From the NCBI RefSeq assembly GCF_025148285.1, contig NZ_CP102268.1, positions 4,309,501 to 4,373,500 on the forward strand: a stretch of DNA of 64,000 nucleotides, written 5' to 3'. A model generated the notes under the pieces. That model was not told the DNA's origin, did not search any database, and saw only the letters and a program-made list of their open reading frames with translations. Source of the stretch: Marvinbryantia formatexigens DSM 14469. GTDB lineage: Bacteria > Bacillota > Clostridia > Lachnospirales > Lachnospiraceae. The position numbers and the translations under genes are program-made. Each line of letters begins with the position of its first letter. Within the stretch, counting starts at the first letter, position 1. Shown one piece after another: positions 9,801-17,473 of this stretch.

Positions 9801-11138
9801 ATCGCCGCGCTGCGCTCGAAGGAGCAGAAGCATGAGGAGCGCACCATCGTTCCCGCCAATATGCACCGTGTGCTGTTTACCGAGGAAATGCGTAAGGATT
9901 ACACGATCCTCTGTCCGCAGATGTCGCCGATTCATTTCCGCATACTGGAGCCTGCGCTGAGAAGCTGCGGCTATCATATCGAGCTGCTGAGAAATGACGG
10001 AAAGCACGCCGTGGACGTCGGACTGAAATACGTAAATAACGATGCCTGCTACCCCTCTCTGATGGTGGTCGGGCAGATTATGGACGCCGTGCTCTCTGGA
10101 AAGTATGATACGTCAAAGACGGCTGTTATTATCACGCAGACCGGCGGCGGCTGCCGCGCCAGCAACTATATCGGCTTTATCCGCCGCGCGCTGGCAAAGG
10201 CGGGGCACCCGGAGATTCCGGTAATTTCTCTGAACGTTTCCGGGCTTGAGACAAATCCGGGCTTTAAGATTACGCTTCCGATGGTGATGAAGGGCATGTA
10301 CGCCGTTGTTTTCGGGGATATTTTTATGCGCTGCCTTTACCGTATGCGCCCCTACGAAGTGATTCCCGGCTCGGCGAATGAAATGCATCTGAAATGGGAG
10401 GCAGAGTGTATTAAGTTCCTGACGCAGAAGCATCCGTCCTACCACGGCTTTACAAAGCTCTGCCGCGAGATTATCACAGATTTTGATAATCTGCCCATCC
10501 GTGGTATTCCAAAGCCCCGCGTCGGCGTTGTCGGCGAGATTCTGGTGAAGTTTATGCCGGCGGCGAATAATTATCTGGTGGACCTTCTGGAGGCGGAAGG
10601 CGCCGAGGCGGTGGTGCCGGATCTGCTTGATTTCCTGTTCTACTGCTTCTATAACTCGAACTTTAAGGCACAGGAGCTTGGCATGAAGAAGAGTACGGCA
10701 ACGCTTGCCAACGCCGGAATCAAGCTTCTGGAATTTATCCGGAATACCTCCGTGAAGGAATTTCAGAAGAGCCGTCATTTCGATGCCCCAACAAAGATTT
10801 CACAGCTTGCGGAATACGCAAAGCCGATCGTATCGCTCGGCAATCAGACCGGCGAGGGCTGGTTCCTCACCGGTGAGATGATGGAGCTGATACATAGCGG
10901 CGTAAATAATATCGTCTGCACGCAGCCCTTTGGCTGTCTGCCGAACCATGTGGTCGGCAAGGGTGTTATCAAGGAAATCCGCAGGCAGCACCCGCTGGCG
11001 AATATTGTTGCAATCGACTACGATCCGGGCGCCAGCGAGGTAAACCAGCTTAACCGTATTAAGCTGATGCTCAGTACCGCCCAGAAAAATCTGCGCGCAC
11101 AGCGGCAGGAAGAGGCGGCGGCTGCGAAGGATGCGTAA
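6867..11138 (+). CDS. Giant 2-hydroxyacyl-CoA dehydratase activator-like protein (two BadF/HgdC ATPase modules plus HgdB/DUF2229-like parts)
   Basis: About 1423 residues. Two ASKHA-fold ATPase modules of the BadF/BadG/BcrA/HgdC type stand in tandem: the first opens RLGIDIGSTTVKIAV and has ICAGGTGSF, the second opens FLGIDAGSTTTKAALV and has ACSSGCGSFIETF, where the activator's cluster-bridging cysteine normally lies. A cysteine segment (KCKGCTNQCRLT, GNRCERGLG), a DUF2229-like region (SESECYPAKLAHGH) and a dehydratase-subunit-like C-terminal part (NDACYPSLMVVGQ, TQTGGGCRASNYIGF) follow. Such fused proteins are widespread in Clostridia; their physiological substrate is not established. GGAGG at 6847-6851 is 15 bases from ATG 6867 but only 6 from an in-frame CTG at 6858, so initiation may be at CTG. 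No dehydratase subunits or CoA-transferase lie nearby. Confidence 0.88.
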   Translation: MTQQNSACRLGIDIGSTTVKIAVLDENDTLLFADYERHFANIQETLVTLLKRAEEKLGVLKVSPVITGSGGLSLAKHLEVPFVQEVISVSTALSHYAPQTDVAIELGGEDAKIIYFDGGSVEQRMNGICAGGTGSFIDQMASLLQTDASGLNEFAKNYRSIYPIAARCGVFAKSDIQPLINDGATKEDLSASIFQAVVNQTISGLACGKPIRGHVAFLGGPLHFLSELKAAFIRTLKLDDEHAITPENSHLFAAIGSAMNSEMAVLTDTEALIKKLSGNIKLEFEVARLEPLFASQEDYDAFNERQNQYNVVTDDLSTYEGLCFLGIDAGSTTTKAALVGEDGSLLYSFYSNNNGSPLKTTIQAIQEIYEHLPANARIAWSCSTGYGEALIKAALMLDEGEVETVSHYYAAAFFDPEVDCILDIGGQDMKCIKIKNQTVDSVQLNEACSSGCGSFIETFAKSLNYSVSDFAHEALFAKHPIDLGTRCTVFMNSKVKQAQKEGASVADISAGLAYSVIKNALYKVIKVSDASELGKHIVVQGGTFYNDAVLRSFERIANCEAIRPDIAGIMGAFGAALIARERYDSSRQTTMLPIEKINSLQFTTHMAKCKGCTNQCRLTINRFTGGRQFVSGNRCERGLGKEKKNSDIPNLFEYKNKLLFSREVLESDQAVRGKVGLPRVLNMYENYPFWHRFFTDLKYEVVLSPASTRQIYELGIESIPSESECYPAKLAHGHIEWLLHQGVRFIFYPCIPYERCEFPDAVNHYNCPIVTSYAENIKNNVEALRDPNIDFRNPFMALTSLETVTGQLIKAFPEIPASEVKAAAANAWKAQEETRQAMYRKGEETIEWLKKNHKHGIVLAGRPYHIDNEINHGIPELITSYGIAVLTEDSVSHLNQPERPLLVSDQWMYHSRLYAAANYVKTTDFLDLIQLNSFGCGLDAVTTDEVNDILTGSGKIYTCLKIDEVNNLGAARIRIRSLIAALRSKEQKHEERTIVPANMHRVLFTEEMRKDYTILCPQMSPIHFRILEPALRSCGYHIELLRNDGKHAVDVGLKYVNNDACYPSLMVVGQIMDAVLSGKYDTSKTAVIITQTGGGCRASNYIGFIRRALAKAGHPEIPVISLNVSGLETNPGFKITLPMVMKGMYAVVFGDIFMRCLYRMRPYEVIPGSANEMHLKWEAECIKFLTQKHPSYHGFTKLCREIITDFDNLPIRGIPKPRVGVVGEILVKFMPAANNYLVDLLEAEGAEAVVPDLLDFLFYCFYNSNFKAQELGMKKSTATLANAGIKLLEFIRNTSVKEFQKSRHFDAPTKISQLAEYAKPIVSLGNQTGEGWFLTGEMMELIHSGVNNIVCTQPFGCLPNHVVGKGVIKEIRRQHPLANIVAIDYDPGASEVNQLNRIKLMLSTAQKNLRAQRQEEAAAAKDA

Positions 11139-11295
11139 ATAAGCAGTATAATCCATAAAGCGCACAGTTGTAGCATGTGCAGCCATTAGATTAAACGCGC
11201 AATCATTAAATGCGCGACCATAAAACGCACAGAATCCGGTCGCCATATTTCCAGTGCAGACACGTTGATTTTTTGGATTTGCTGCGCCGCTTATT

Positions 11296-11342
11296 GACCG
11301 CTGTTTTGTCTCCATAGAAGCTGGTCGACAAAAACAGCGGTC
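11296..11342. repeat. Long inverted repeat (15-base-pair stem)
   Basis: GACCGCTGTTTTGTC at 11296-11310 faces GACAAAAACAGCGGTC at 11327-11342, with one extra A and a 16-base loop. It lies 157 bases past the stop of the activator gene and has no immediate T-run. Confidence 0.65.
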
Positions 11343-11410
11343 GCTATGCTCGCAAATCCTGCAAAATCTGCCTATTGTCTGCGCCGGAATTATGGCGCCG
11401 GATTCTTCTT

Positions 11411-11452
11411 TTGTATTGCCATGCATACAACAAAAATATCCAGTGGACGTTT
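11411..11452. repeat. Dispersed repeat A, copy 1
   Basis: Shares TTGCCATGCATAC, then ACAAAA and TCCAG..GAC..TT, with 62652-62690. Roughly 30 of 36 bases agree. Both copies are intergenic and both follow a terminator-like or palindromic unit. Confidence 0.6.
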
Positions 11453-11488
11453 TTTAGTTGGCGCCGGATTCATGACGCCGGTTTGTGT

Positions 11489-11510
11489 CCCGCAGGATGC
11501 TGCGGGTTTT
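11489..11510 (+). terminator. Candidate intrinsic terminator
   Basis: CCCGCA (11489-11494), loop GGATGC, TGCGGG (11501-11506), then TTTT. It faces rightward transcription running in from the activator gene, just before the convergent permease gene end at 11547. Confidence 0.5.
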
Positions 11511-11546
11511 CTGATTCCAGGTATCCCGCAGTCTCTGCATGTCTTT

Positions 11547-14171
11547 TTAGTTTTCGGTGTCCCGCAATCGCTGTACGATGCTCTCCTTCTGTGTCCGCCG
11601 GTATGCCGCGAACGGTACTATCACCGCAAGGACCGCCAGCAGGGGCAGCATGATCAGATAGGCAAGGAAGTTCGGGCGGTAGGCGAAGAACATGATCACG
11701 TTGTTGAGCGCTGTCATGATTGCCCAGGACAGCACGGTTCCCAGTATGAGACTGATGACGCCGGATATCAGCACGTAATACAGCCCCTCTTCCACCAGCA
11801 TCCGCTTTAGCTGCCGCTGCGTCATGCCGATGCTGCAGAGTATGGCGAATTCCCGTTTGCGGGCGATGATTCCCGTAACGATGGAGTTTATGAAATTCAG
11901 CACCCCGATAATGGCGATTACCGCGCTGAGAGCGATTCCGATAATGCGTATTGCCGTAATCATGCTGTCGAAGCCTTCCATCAGCGACGCCTTTGTCAGA
12001 TAGCCCATTTCCGGGTTTATGTTTTCGCAGTAGTTTTCGATTTCCTGCACGAAGCTGTCAAGCTGTGTTTCTTCTACTGTGTAGGATACGCCGAAGCACC
12101 AGCTATATGGGGATGTCTGTACATCCTGTTTGGGCAGCACTGCACGCACACCGTTGACAGGGCTGGACTGGTCTGTCATACTGGATGGAATCTCCACGAT
12201 TGCCATCACCTCGTACTCTTTTTCTTCCAGATTTGTAAAACGGTAATCGACAATATTTCCCGCCTCGTCTTTTATCTCTATAGCTTCCGAATCATCCGTT
12301 ACCGTGAGAACCTTCAGCTTCTCACCCGGACGATAGATGCGCGCGCCCTCTGTATGATCGCCGATAATTTCCGTCAGCAGCACATAGCCGCCCTGCGAAA
12401 ATTTTTCGATATCCAGCTCTCCGTCCAGCACCTTTAAGTTGGACAGGATATCCGTGTCGTATGCATATATGTCAGCGTTAAGCTGCCGCTGCTCCTTCGC
12501 CGTATTAATTACACTTGTCCCCCAGTCGCCTTCCCTTAGAATGCCCTGGTCCTCAAAGCTCTGGTAGCGCTCCAGTCCCGTCTCGTCCAGCGAGATATAG
12601 GTTCTGTTGAAAATCTGCCACAGCTCGTTTTTGGAGAGGACGCCCGGCTGTGCGTCCGCCAGCTCTATATATGCCTCATCTACCCCGGAAGACATCACTG
12701 TTCCGCCTCCGGTAATATAGGTCGGCGCCAGCAGGACATCACCCAGCAGCCGCTGCTCCAGATAGGCGTCGATGCGGAAGCTTCCGATGCCGGTCAGCAC
12801 CACGCACAGCAGCACCATGCTGAAGGACAGAGACAAAAGAACAAGCGTTGTTTTCTTTTTGCTGCGTCCGAGATTGGAGAGCGCCATACGGTGAATCCGC
12901 GCCCCCGTCTCGGATTTCTTTTCCTTTTTGCGCACACCGCTGCCCTCTGTATAGCGGACCGCCTCCACCGGCGACACGCTGCCGGCTATTTTCCCCGGCT
13001 TGCGGCAGCTTATAAAAACAGTGATAAGCGCAAATACGATACCGAACAGCGCGACCTGCGGACTGAATTTCATTTCCACCCCAAGGCTGTCATAGCCGGT
13101 CACCCGCAGCATAAAGGGAAATACGATTCGGGACGCCAGATAACCCGCCGCCAGACCGACTGGTATTCCAATGGCCGAGAGCACCAGTGCCTGCCGCCTG
13201 ATCATTCCCTGTATCTGACGCCCGGTGGTGCCGACTGTCTTCAGCAATCCGTAAAAACGGATATCCTGAAAAACGGAAATGTAAAAAATATTATAAATAA
13301 TCAGATAGCCCGTAATCAGAATAACCACCAGTGCACCCACGAGAATTACCACTGAGAACGGGTCCGCCGCCTCCGCGCGGTTCTGCATGTACGCCCAGTT
13401 CACCCCATACCCTAAGGTGACGTCCGGATCGTAGCCCGCGTCCTCAATGATGGAACGCACCGTCTGCTCAATATCCGCCGCGCTGTCAAAGTACAGACCG
13501 ACCGCATACAGACCGGCTCCGGCTTCGTTGGGATGCGATTCGCCCCACGCCACAAAATCCTCGTCGGTGAGACTTCCCTTCAGTTCCTTCCAGTATGCTT
13601 CTGATATATAGAGCTCGGAGGCGTGACTGATCTGACTGCCCTCATACCAGCCACAGACCCGGAAGGTTTTGCTGATTTTCTCCCCGTGAAAGGTAAATTC
13701 CAGCAGGATTTCCACGCCCGTCTCATACGGCAGCTTCAGCTCGTCCAGCACGTAGGTGTCGACGATAATGTCCTCCTCCTTTTCCGGCATCGCACCCTCC
13801 GCCAGCGTGATAAAGGAGTTCTCCAGCTCCTCCTCTCCCTGCGCCAGCCGCAGCTCGTACTGGCGTCGTGTCAGATTTTCCGCTTGACTGATAAAGATAT
13901 TCCAGGTGTACGATCTCACCCGCTCATCCGCTGTCACCTTTTCCATCTGCTCACGGGTGGCGGCTTTCAGACCGGCATGGAATCTGCCGCCCACCTCCCG
14001 CATGGTGGATTCCTGGGTGACGTCTATCATGCCGATTCCCATCGCCGCCAGCGTCGTAAAAAGCATACAGGTGAGCGCGATTGCCGCGACTGCAAAGATA
14101 TTACGCATCTTATTGTTTTTGAGGCTCCGCATGGAAAGACGGCGCACCACCCCGCTGTTGTTATTTTTCAT
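11547..14171 (-). CDS. FtsX-family ABC transporter permease, large two-domain form
   Basis: 874 residues. An N-terminal membrane segment (about 23-45) is followed by a long outside domain, a membrane block with the FtsX-type NIFYISVFQDIRFYGLLKTVG segment split across helices, a second single helix after KKTTLVLLSLS, another outside domain of about 250 residues, and a final FtsX block including RKREFAILCSIGMTQRQLKR. The two outside domains and duplicated FtsX cores resemble large bacitracin/lantibiotic-type exporters and lipoprotein-export permeases rather than the ~650-residue BceB. Start at ATG 14171 behind AGAGAGGAGCG; it overlaps the ATPase stop by 11 bases, implying coupled translation. 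Substrate unknown; peptide-antibiotic sensing or resistance is inferred from the gene set. Confidence 0.85.
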   Translation of the reverse strand: MKNNNSGVVRRLSMRSLKNNKMRNIFAVAAIALTCMLFTTLAAMGIGMIDVTQESTMREVGGRFHAGLKAATREQMEKVTADERVRSYTWNIFISQAENLTRRQYELRLAQGEEELENSFITLAEGAMPEKEEDIIVDTYVLDELKLPYETGVEILLEFTFHGEKISKTFRVCGWYEGSQISHASELYISEAYWKELKGSLTDEDFVAWGESHPNEAGAGLYAVGLYFDSAADIEQTVRSIIEDAGYDPDVTLGYGVNWAYMQNRAEAADPFSVVILVGALVVILITGYLIIYNIFYISVFQDIRFYGLLKTVGTTGRQIQGMIRRQALVLSAIGIPVGLAAGYLASRIVFPFMLRVTGYDSLGVEMKFSPQVALFGIVFALITVFISCRKPGKIAGSVSPVEAVRYTEGSGVRKKEKKSETGARIHRMALSNLGRSKKKTTLVLLSLSFSMVLLCVVLTGIGSFRIDAYLEQRLLGDVLLAPTYITGGGTVMSSGVDEAYIELADAQPGVLSKNELWQIFNRTYISLDETGLERYQSFEDQGILREGDWGTSVINTAKEQRQLNADIYAYDTDILSNLKVLDGELDIEKFSQGGYVLLTEIIGDHTEGARIYRPGEKLKVLTVTDDSEAIEIKDEAGNIVDYRFTNLEEKEYEVMAIVEIPSSMTDQSSPVNGVRAVLPKQDVQTSPYSWCFGVSYTVEETQLDSFVQEIENYCENINPEMGYLTKASLMEGFDSMITAIRIIGIALSAVIAIIGVLNFINSIVTGIIARKREFAILCSIGMTQRQLKRMLVEEGLYYVLISGVISLILGTVLSWAIMTALNNVIMFFAYRPNFLAYLIMLPLLAVLAVIVPFAAYRRTQKESIVQRLRDTEN

Positions 14172-14892
14172 GGCGCGCTCCTCTCTGCATCCGCTCTCTG
14201 GGCGCATATGCCTCCGGTGTGCTCTGTCCTCCGGTAATCTTCCCGTCCTCAATGCGGATGACGCGGTCGGCAAGCTGCGCCATCGCATCATTGTGCGTTA
14301 TCATCACGATTGTCTGGTGAAACTGCTCGCCCGTCAGCTTCAGAAGCCCCAGAACCTCCTGCGATGTTCTGGAATCCAGATTTCCGGTCGGCTCGTCCGC
14401 GAGAATAATGGCAGGTTTGCTGGCGAGCGCCCGCGCGATTGCCACTCTCTGCTGCTGTCCGCCGGAGAGCTGGTTCGGCATACTGTTCTTTTTTTCCAGA
14501 ATGCCGAGCATATTCATAATTTCTTTAATAAACGCGCGGTCCGGCTTTTCTCCGTCCAGCTCGATTGGAAGCACAATATTTTCATAGACGTTTAAAATCG
14601 GCACCAGATTATAATTCTGGAAGATAAAGCCGATGTTGCGCCTGCGGAAAATCGTCAGCTCTGATTCGTTCAGCTTGAAAATTTCTTTACCGGAAACGAT
14701 GACCTCCCCCGACGTTGCGTAATCCAACCCGCCGAGCATATGCAGCAGCGTGCTCTTGCCGGAGCCGCTCGTTCCGACCACCGCCAGAAATTCGCCCTCT
14801 TCGACCGTGAGGTTCACTCCATCCAGTGCCTTTACAAGATTCGCCCCGGAACCGTAATACTTTTTCAGATTGACTGTTTTTAAGATGTCCAT
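14161..14892 (-). CDS. ABC transporter ATPase (MacB/LolD-BceA type)
   Basis: 243 residues, cytoplasmic. Walker [11 protein letters not shown]-loop in [10 protein letters not shown], signature [15 protein letters not shown], Walker [14 protein letters not shown]-loop MITHND. This subgroup drives FtsX-type permeases that act mechanically on lipids, peptides or lipoproteins. It partners the overlapping permease gene. The gap upstream (14893-15060) contains inverted repeats and a possible promoter, so the transporter genes may be switched separately by the response regulator encoded further upstream. Confidence 0.93.
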   Translation of the reverse strand: MDILKTVNLKKYYGSGANLVKALDGVNLTVEEGEFLAVVGTSGSGKSTLLHMLGGLDYATSGEVIVSGKEIFKLNESELTIFRRRNIGFIFQNYNLVPILNVYENIVLPIELDGEKPDRAFIKEIMNMLGILEKKNSMPNQLSGGQQQRVAIARALASKPAIILADEPTGNLDSRTSQEVLGLLKLTGEQFHQTIVMITHNDAMAQLADRVIRIEDGKITGGQSTPEAYAPRERMQRGARHEK

Positions 14893-14917
14893 ATGATAGT
14901 CCCCTTTCTTATCAGCA

Positions 14918-14998
14918 TTTCGGATGCTTTTATACTAGCATCCCTTTCTGACACTCCGCTGACAAAAAAGAAAAAAGTTCTTACAAAACTGTCAGAAC
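14918..14998 (-). promoter_or_regulatory. Candidate response-regulator target and promoter of the ABC genes
   Basis: On the minus strand GTTCTGACAGTTTTGTAAGAAC is an imperfect palindrome (GTTCT...AGAAC), a second TGTCAG lies 30 bases on, and a TAGTATAAA -10-like box sits inside a GGATGC...GCATCC inverted repeat. No good -35 is found at 17 bases, as expected for an activator-dependent promoter. Assignment to the neighbouring regulator is by position only. Confidence 0.4.
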
Positions 14999-15060
14999 CG
15001 TCACACGCAGGGCTGGCTTTGCGCCGCGGCGGGTGTCTGAGGCTGGCGTGAATGATGACT

Positions 15061-15984
15061 TCATACTTCATTCAGCAGGAACACCCGAAAGCAGCTTCCC
15101 GCGCCTTCGCGGGAATCGACCGTGATATACCCCTTTTCTTTATTTAAAATTAACTGCGCAAGATACAGCCCCAGACCGCTGCCGCCGGTGTGACCGGTAT
15201 TCTCCCCGCGGTAAAAGCGCTGGAAAATTTTATTGTATTCCTCCTTTGCGATTCCCTGTCCCTGGTCGCAGATTTCTATCTGCGTGTAGATTTCCATCGG
15301 CTGCACGCGTACGGTAATCGTGCTGCCCTCCGGAGAATATTTTACGGCGTTGTCAAGCAGGTTGCCGAGCGCCTCCGCCGTCCAGCCCGGCTCGTGCCAG
15401 AGGCGCCGGTCCTCAAACGGCTCCACCTGCAGGGTAATCGCTTTTTCCTCTGCCTGGGCATAGATTCCGCTGACCGCCCTGCCAATCGTCTCCCGGATGC
15501 CGGAAAACTGCGCGGTGAATACAATCATACCCCGTTCAAGCTGCGAGGCTTTCAGCATACTCTCCAGCAGCCACTGCATTTTCTCCGCCTGTGCGTTTGC
15601 CTGCTGCGCAAACCGGCGGCGCTGCTCCTCTGAGAGTGTATCGTCCTCCAGAAGCTCGGTATACATCCGCACATTTGCCATCGGCGTTTTTAACTGATGC
15701 GAGAGGTCGGAAAGAAGCGCCGCCACCTCGTCACGCTCCCGCTCCGCCGCTTCTTCCTTTCCGGCAGCCTGCTGCAAAATGCGCTCCAGGCTGCTCTCCA
15801 GCCTGGATTCCCGCGTCTCTTTCATGGTCTGGAATGCGGCGCTGCCCTTTTCCCGGTAATCGCGCAGCAGCTTCTGCATACGGTTCAGCGTGCGCAGCAG
15901 ATATCCGCCCATCAGCAGTGCCGCCAGAAGTGCCAGCGCCGCCACAGTAAGCGCCGCAGCTACTGTCATCTGTTCCCTGTTCAT
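15061..15984 (-). CDS. Sensor histidine kinase without an extracellular domain
   Basis: 307 residues. One strong membrane helix near residues 7-30, then a long charged helix and DHp domain with the H-box LLSDLSHQLKTPMANVR, and a HATPase domain with N-box EALGNLLDNAVKYS and G-boxes GQGIAKEEY and GSGLGLYLAQ. There is no outside sensing domain, as in intramembrane-sensing kinases that read the flux of a partner ABC transporter; such kinases normally have two helices, and only one is clear here. Start at ATG 15984 behind AGAGGAG. Follows its response regulator and precedes the ABC transporter. Confidence 0.9.
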   Translation of the reverse strand: MNREQMTVAAALTVAALALLAALLMGGYLLRTLNRMQKLLRDYREKGSAAFQTMKETRESRLESSLERILQQAAGKEEAAERERDEVAALLSDLSHQLKTPMANVRMYTELLEDDTLSEEQRRRFAQQANAQAEKMQWLLESMLKASQLERGMIVFTAQFSGIRETIGRAVSGIYAQAEEKAITLQVEPFEDRRLWHEPGWTAEALGNLLDNAVKYSPEGSTITVRVQPMEIYTQIEICDQGQGIAKEEYNKIFQRFYRGENTGHTGGSGLGLYLAQLILNKEKGYITVDSREGAGSCFRVFLLNEV

Positions 15985-16041
15985 TATGTTCTCCTCTGAT
16001 ATGGCGGGACTCTGCAATGCGCAAAAATCCCGGCAGCTTCC

Positions 16042-16746
16042 TTAATGCACATCTACCTGTTCTGCCGGTCTGTCTTCCCACAGATAGCCCATGCCGTGTA
16101 CTGTTTTGATATATCTGGGATGCGAGGCATCCTCCTCCACCTTTGTGCGCAGGCGCCGGATGTTTACCATCAGGGTGTTTTCCTCCACAAAGCTGCCGCC
16201 GCTATCCCACACGCGCGCCAGGATCTGCTCCTTCAGCAGCACCTGGTTTTTATTTTCCAGAAAGTATTTCAACAGCTTAAATTCTGTAAGGCTTAAGTCC
16301 AGCTCTCTGTCTTTGAGGTACGCCTTCATTTCTTTTTCCTGCAGACGGATATCCCCGGAAATGAGCCATCCGGAGGAATCCTGCCCGCCCCGCCTGCGCA
16401 GAAGCGCCGCAATGCGCGCCTTTAAAACCGCCAGTGAAAAAGGCTTTGCAATGTAATCGTCCGCACCGCTCTCCAGGCACATCACCTGGTCGATCTCCAT
16501 ATCGCGCGCCGTAATCATCAGCACCGGCACGCCCGCCGTCCCGGCAATCTCCCGGCAGAGCGCAAGCCCGTCGCCGTCCGGCAGATTCCAGTCCAGCAGC
16601 ACCAGGTCCGGCTGCCGTTCTGCAATCGCCTCCCGCCCTGCGCGGCAGGTGGAAAAGCAGCTTATCTGATAGCCCTCCCGCTCCAGCGCAAACGAAATGC
16701 CCTCCGCCAGCGCCTCATCGTCTTCTATGAAAAATATCTGTGTCAA
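16042..16746 (-). CDS. OmpR/PhoB-family response regulator
   Basis: 234 residues. Receiver domain with acidic pocket IEDDEA, phospho-acceptor in LVLLDWNLPDGDG and the switch lysine in YIAKPF; C-terminal winged-helix domain (TEFKLLKYFLENKNQVLLKEQIL, then RRLRTKVE and TVHGMGYLW). Probably activates the downstream ABC genes, being first in the regulator-kinase-ATPase-permease run. It ends 57 bases before the kinase start. Confidence 0.94.
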   Translation of the reverse strand: MTQIFFIEDDEALAEGISFALEREGYQISCFSTCRAGREAIAERQPDLVLLDWNLPDGDGLALCREIAGTAGVPVLMITARDMEIDQVMCLESGADDYIAKPFSLAVLKARIAALLRRRGGQDSSGWLISGDIRLQEKEMKAYLKDRELDLSLTEFKLLKYFLENKNQVLLKEQILARVWDSGGSFVEENTLMVNIRRLRTKVEEDASHPRYIKTVHGMGYLWEDRPAEQVDVH

Positions 16747-16795
16747 ATCTGTCCGCCTCCCAAAGCAATCTGATTATGGTAAGAAGACTTTTATT

Positions 16796-17473
16796 CTACG
16801 TAAAAATCAAATGCATATTAGAGTGCCGATTAAGAGAATTCTTATCTTTTTCAATATAATCCCATGTTTTCTGATATGTCCCCGGAGCAGCTACAGCCGG
16901 GTCTGATATAAAATCTATAAATTCATTTGCCTTTCCATCATAGCGTTCAGCAAAATCATCTGATAGTATTTGTTTCTCCTCATCTGTAAATGCCTTTAAT
17001 TCATTATACAATACATGCTCCAAATTACAGGAATTAAAATAAATCCGATAAGGAATGCCATTTATTTTTCCGGTCTTTCTCAGTTTAAATAAAACGGCAC
17101 CTTTTCGCCTGTTCCGGTCTATAATTGCACCTACATCAGGAGCTTCAATACATTCTTCATAATACCGTATTTCTTCTATATCTGCTTTTTTTATATCTGT
17201 GCTCTGAATATACACACCATCAGTGTCTGCAATATGAATAATCTTTATGAAGTCATCCTGATGATACCGATATTTACTTTTTATATTTTCAATCTGTTCA
17301 TTTATTTTTGTCAGAATCTTATCTGTGGAGACATAATCCTTCAGAGTAATATCTCCATGCACAACAACAAATTGCACCTCATTGCTGGAAAAATATTCTT
17401 TCATAATAGTCCCAAGCGCTGCTTCATCGCTTGGACCTTCCACGATGAACGCAACAACTTTCTTCTCAATCAT
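16796..17473 (-). CDS. TOPRIM-like partner protein of the adjacent ATPase (putative defence nuclease)
   Basis: 225 residues, no membrane segment. The N-terminus has a TOPRIM-like arrangement: hydrophobic strand and acidic loop VVAFIVEGPSDEAAL (Glu12), then FVVVHGD, then IIHIADTDG (Asp83, Asp85), matching the E...DxD metal-site order of OLD-like, RloB-like and DUF4435-like TOPRIM proteins. The C-terminal half is unrecognised. It starts at ATG 17473 inside the ATPase stop (ATGATTGA, 8-base overlap), so both are made together. The pair resembles ATPase plus TOPRIM anti-phage or abortive-infection modules (PARIS, AbiL, Gabija-like logic), but neither family can be assigned by eye. The DNA is visibly AT-richer than the flanks. 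Confidence 0.7.
   Translation of the reverse strand: MIEKKVVAFIVEGPSDEAALGTIMKEYFSSNEVQFVVVHGDITLKDYVSTDKILTKINEQIENIKSKYRYHQDDFIKIIHIADTDGVYIQSTDIKKADIEEIRYYEECIEAPDVGAIIDRNRRKGAVLFKLRKTGKINGIPYRIYFNSCNLEHVLYNELKAFTDEEKQILSDDFAERYDGKANEFIDFISDPAVAAPGTYQKTWDYIEKDKNSLNRHSNMHLIFT

Larger units (their letters stand above)
11139..11546. other. Structured, repeat-rich intergenic region
   Basis: A 408-base convergent gap without a credible gene. In order: alternating GCGCAC/TGCGCG-type short repeats (11160-11235), a 15-base-pair hairpin (GACCGCTGTTTTGTC 11296-11310 with its complement at 11327-11342, one bulged A), two GGCGCCGGA palindromic units (about 11389-11412 and 11459-11481) flanking a dispersed-repeat copy (11411-11452), and a CCCGCA-TGCGGG-TTTT stem (11489-11510). 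The rightmost stem could terminate rightward transcription. Confidence 0.6.
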
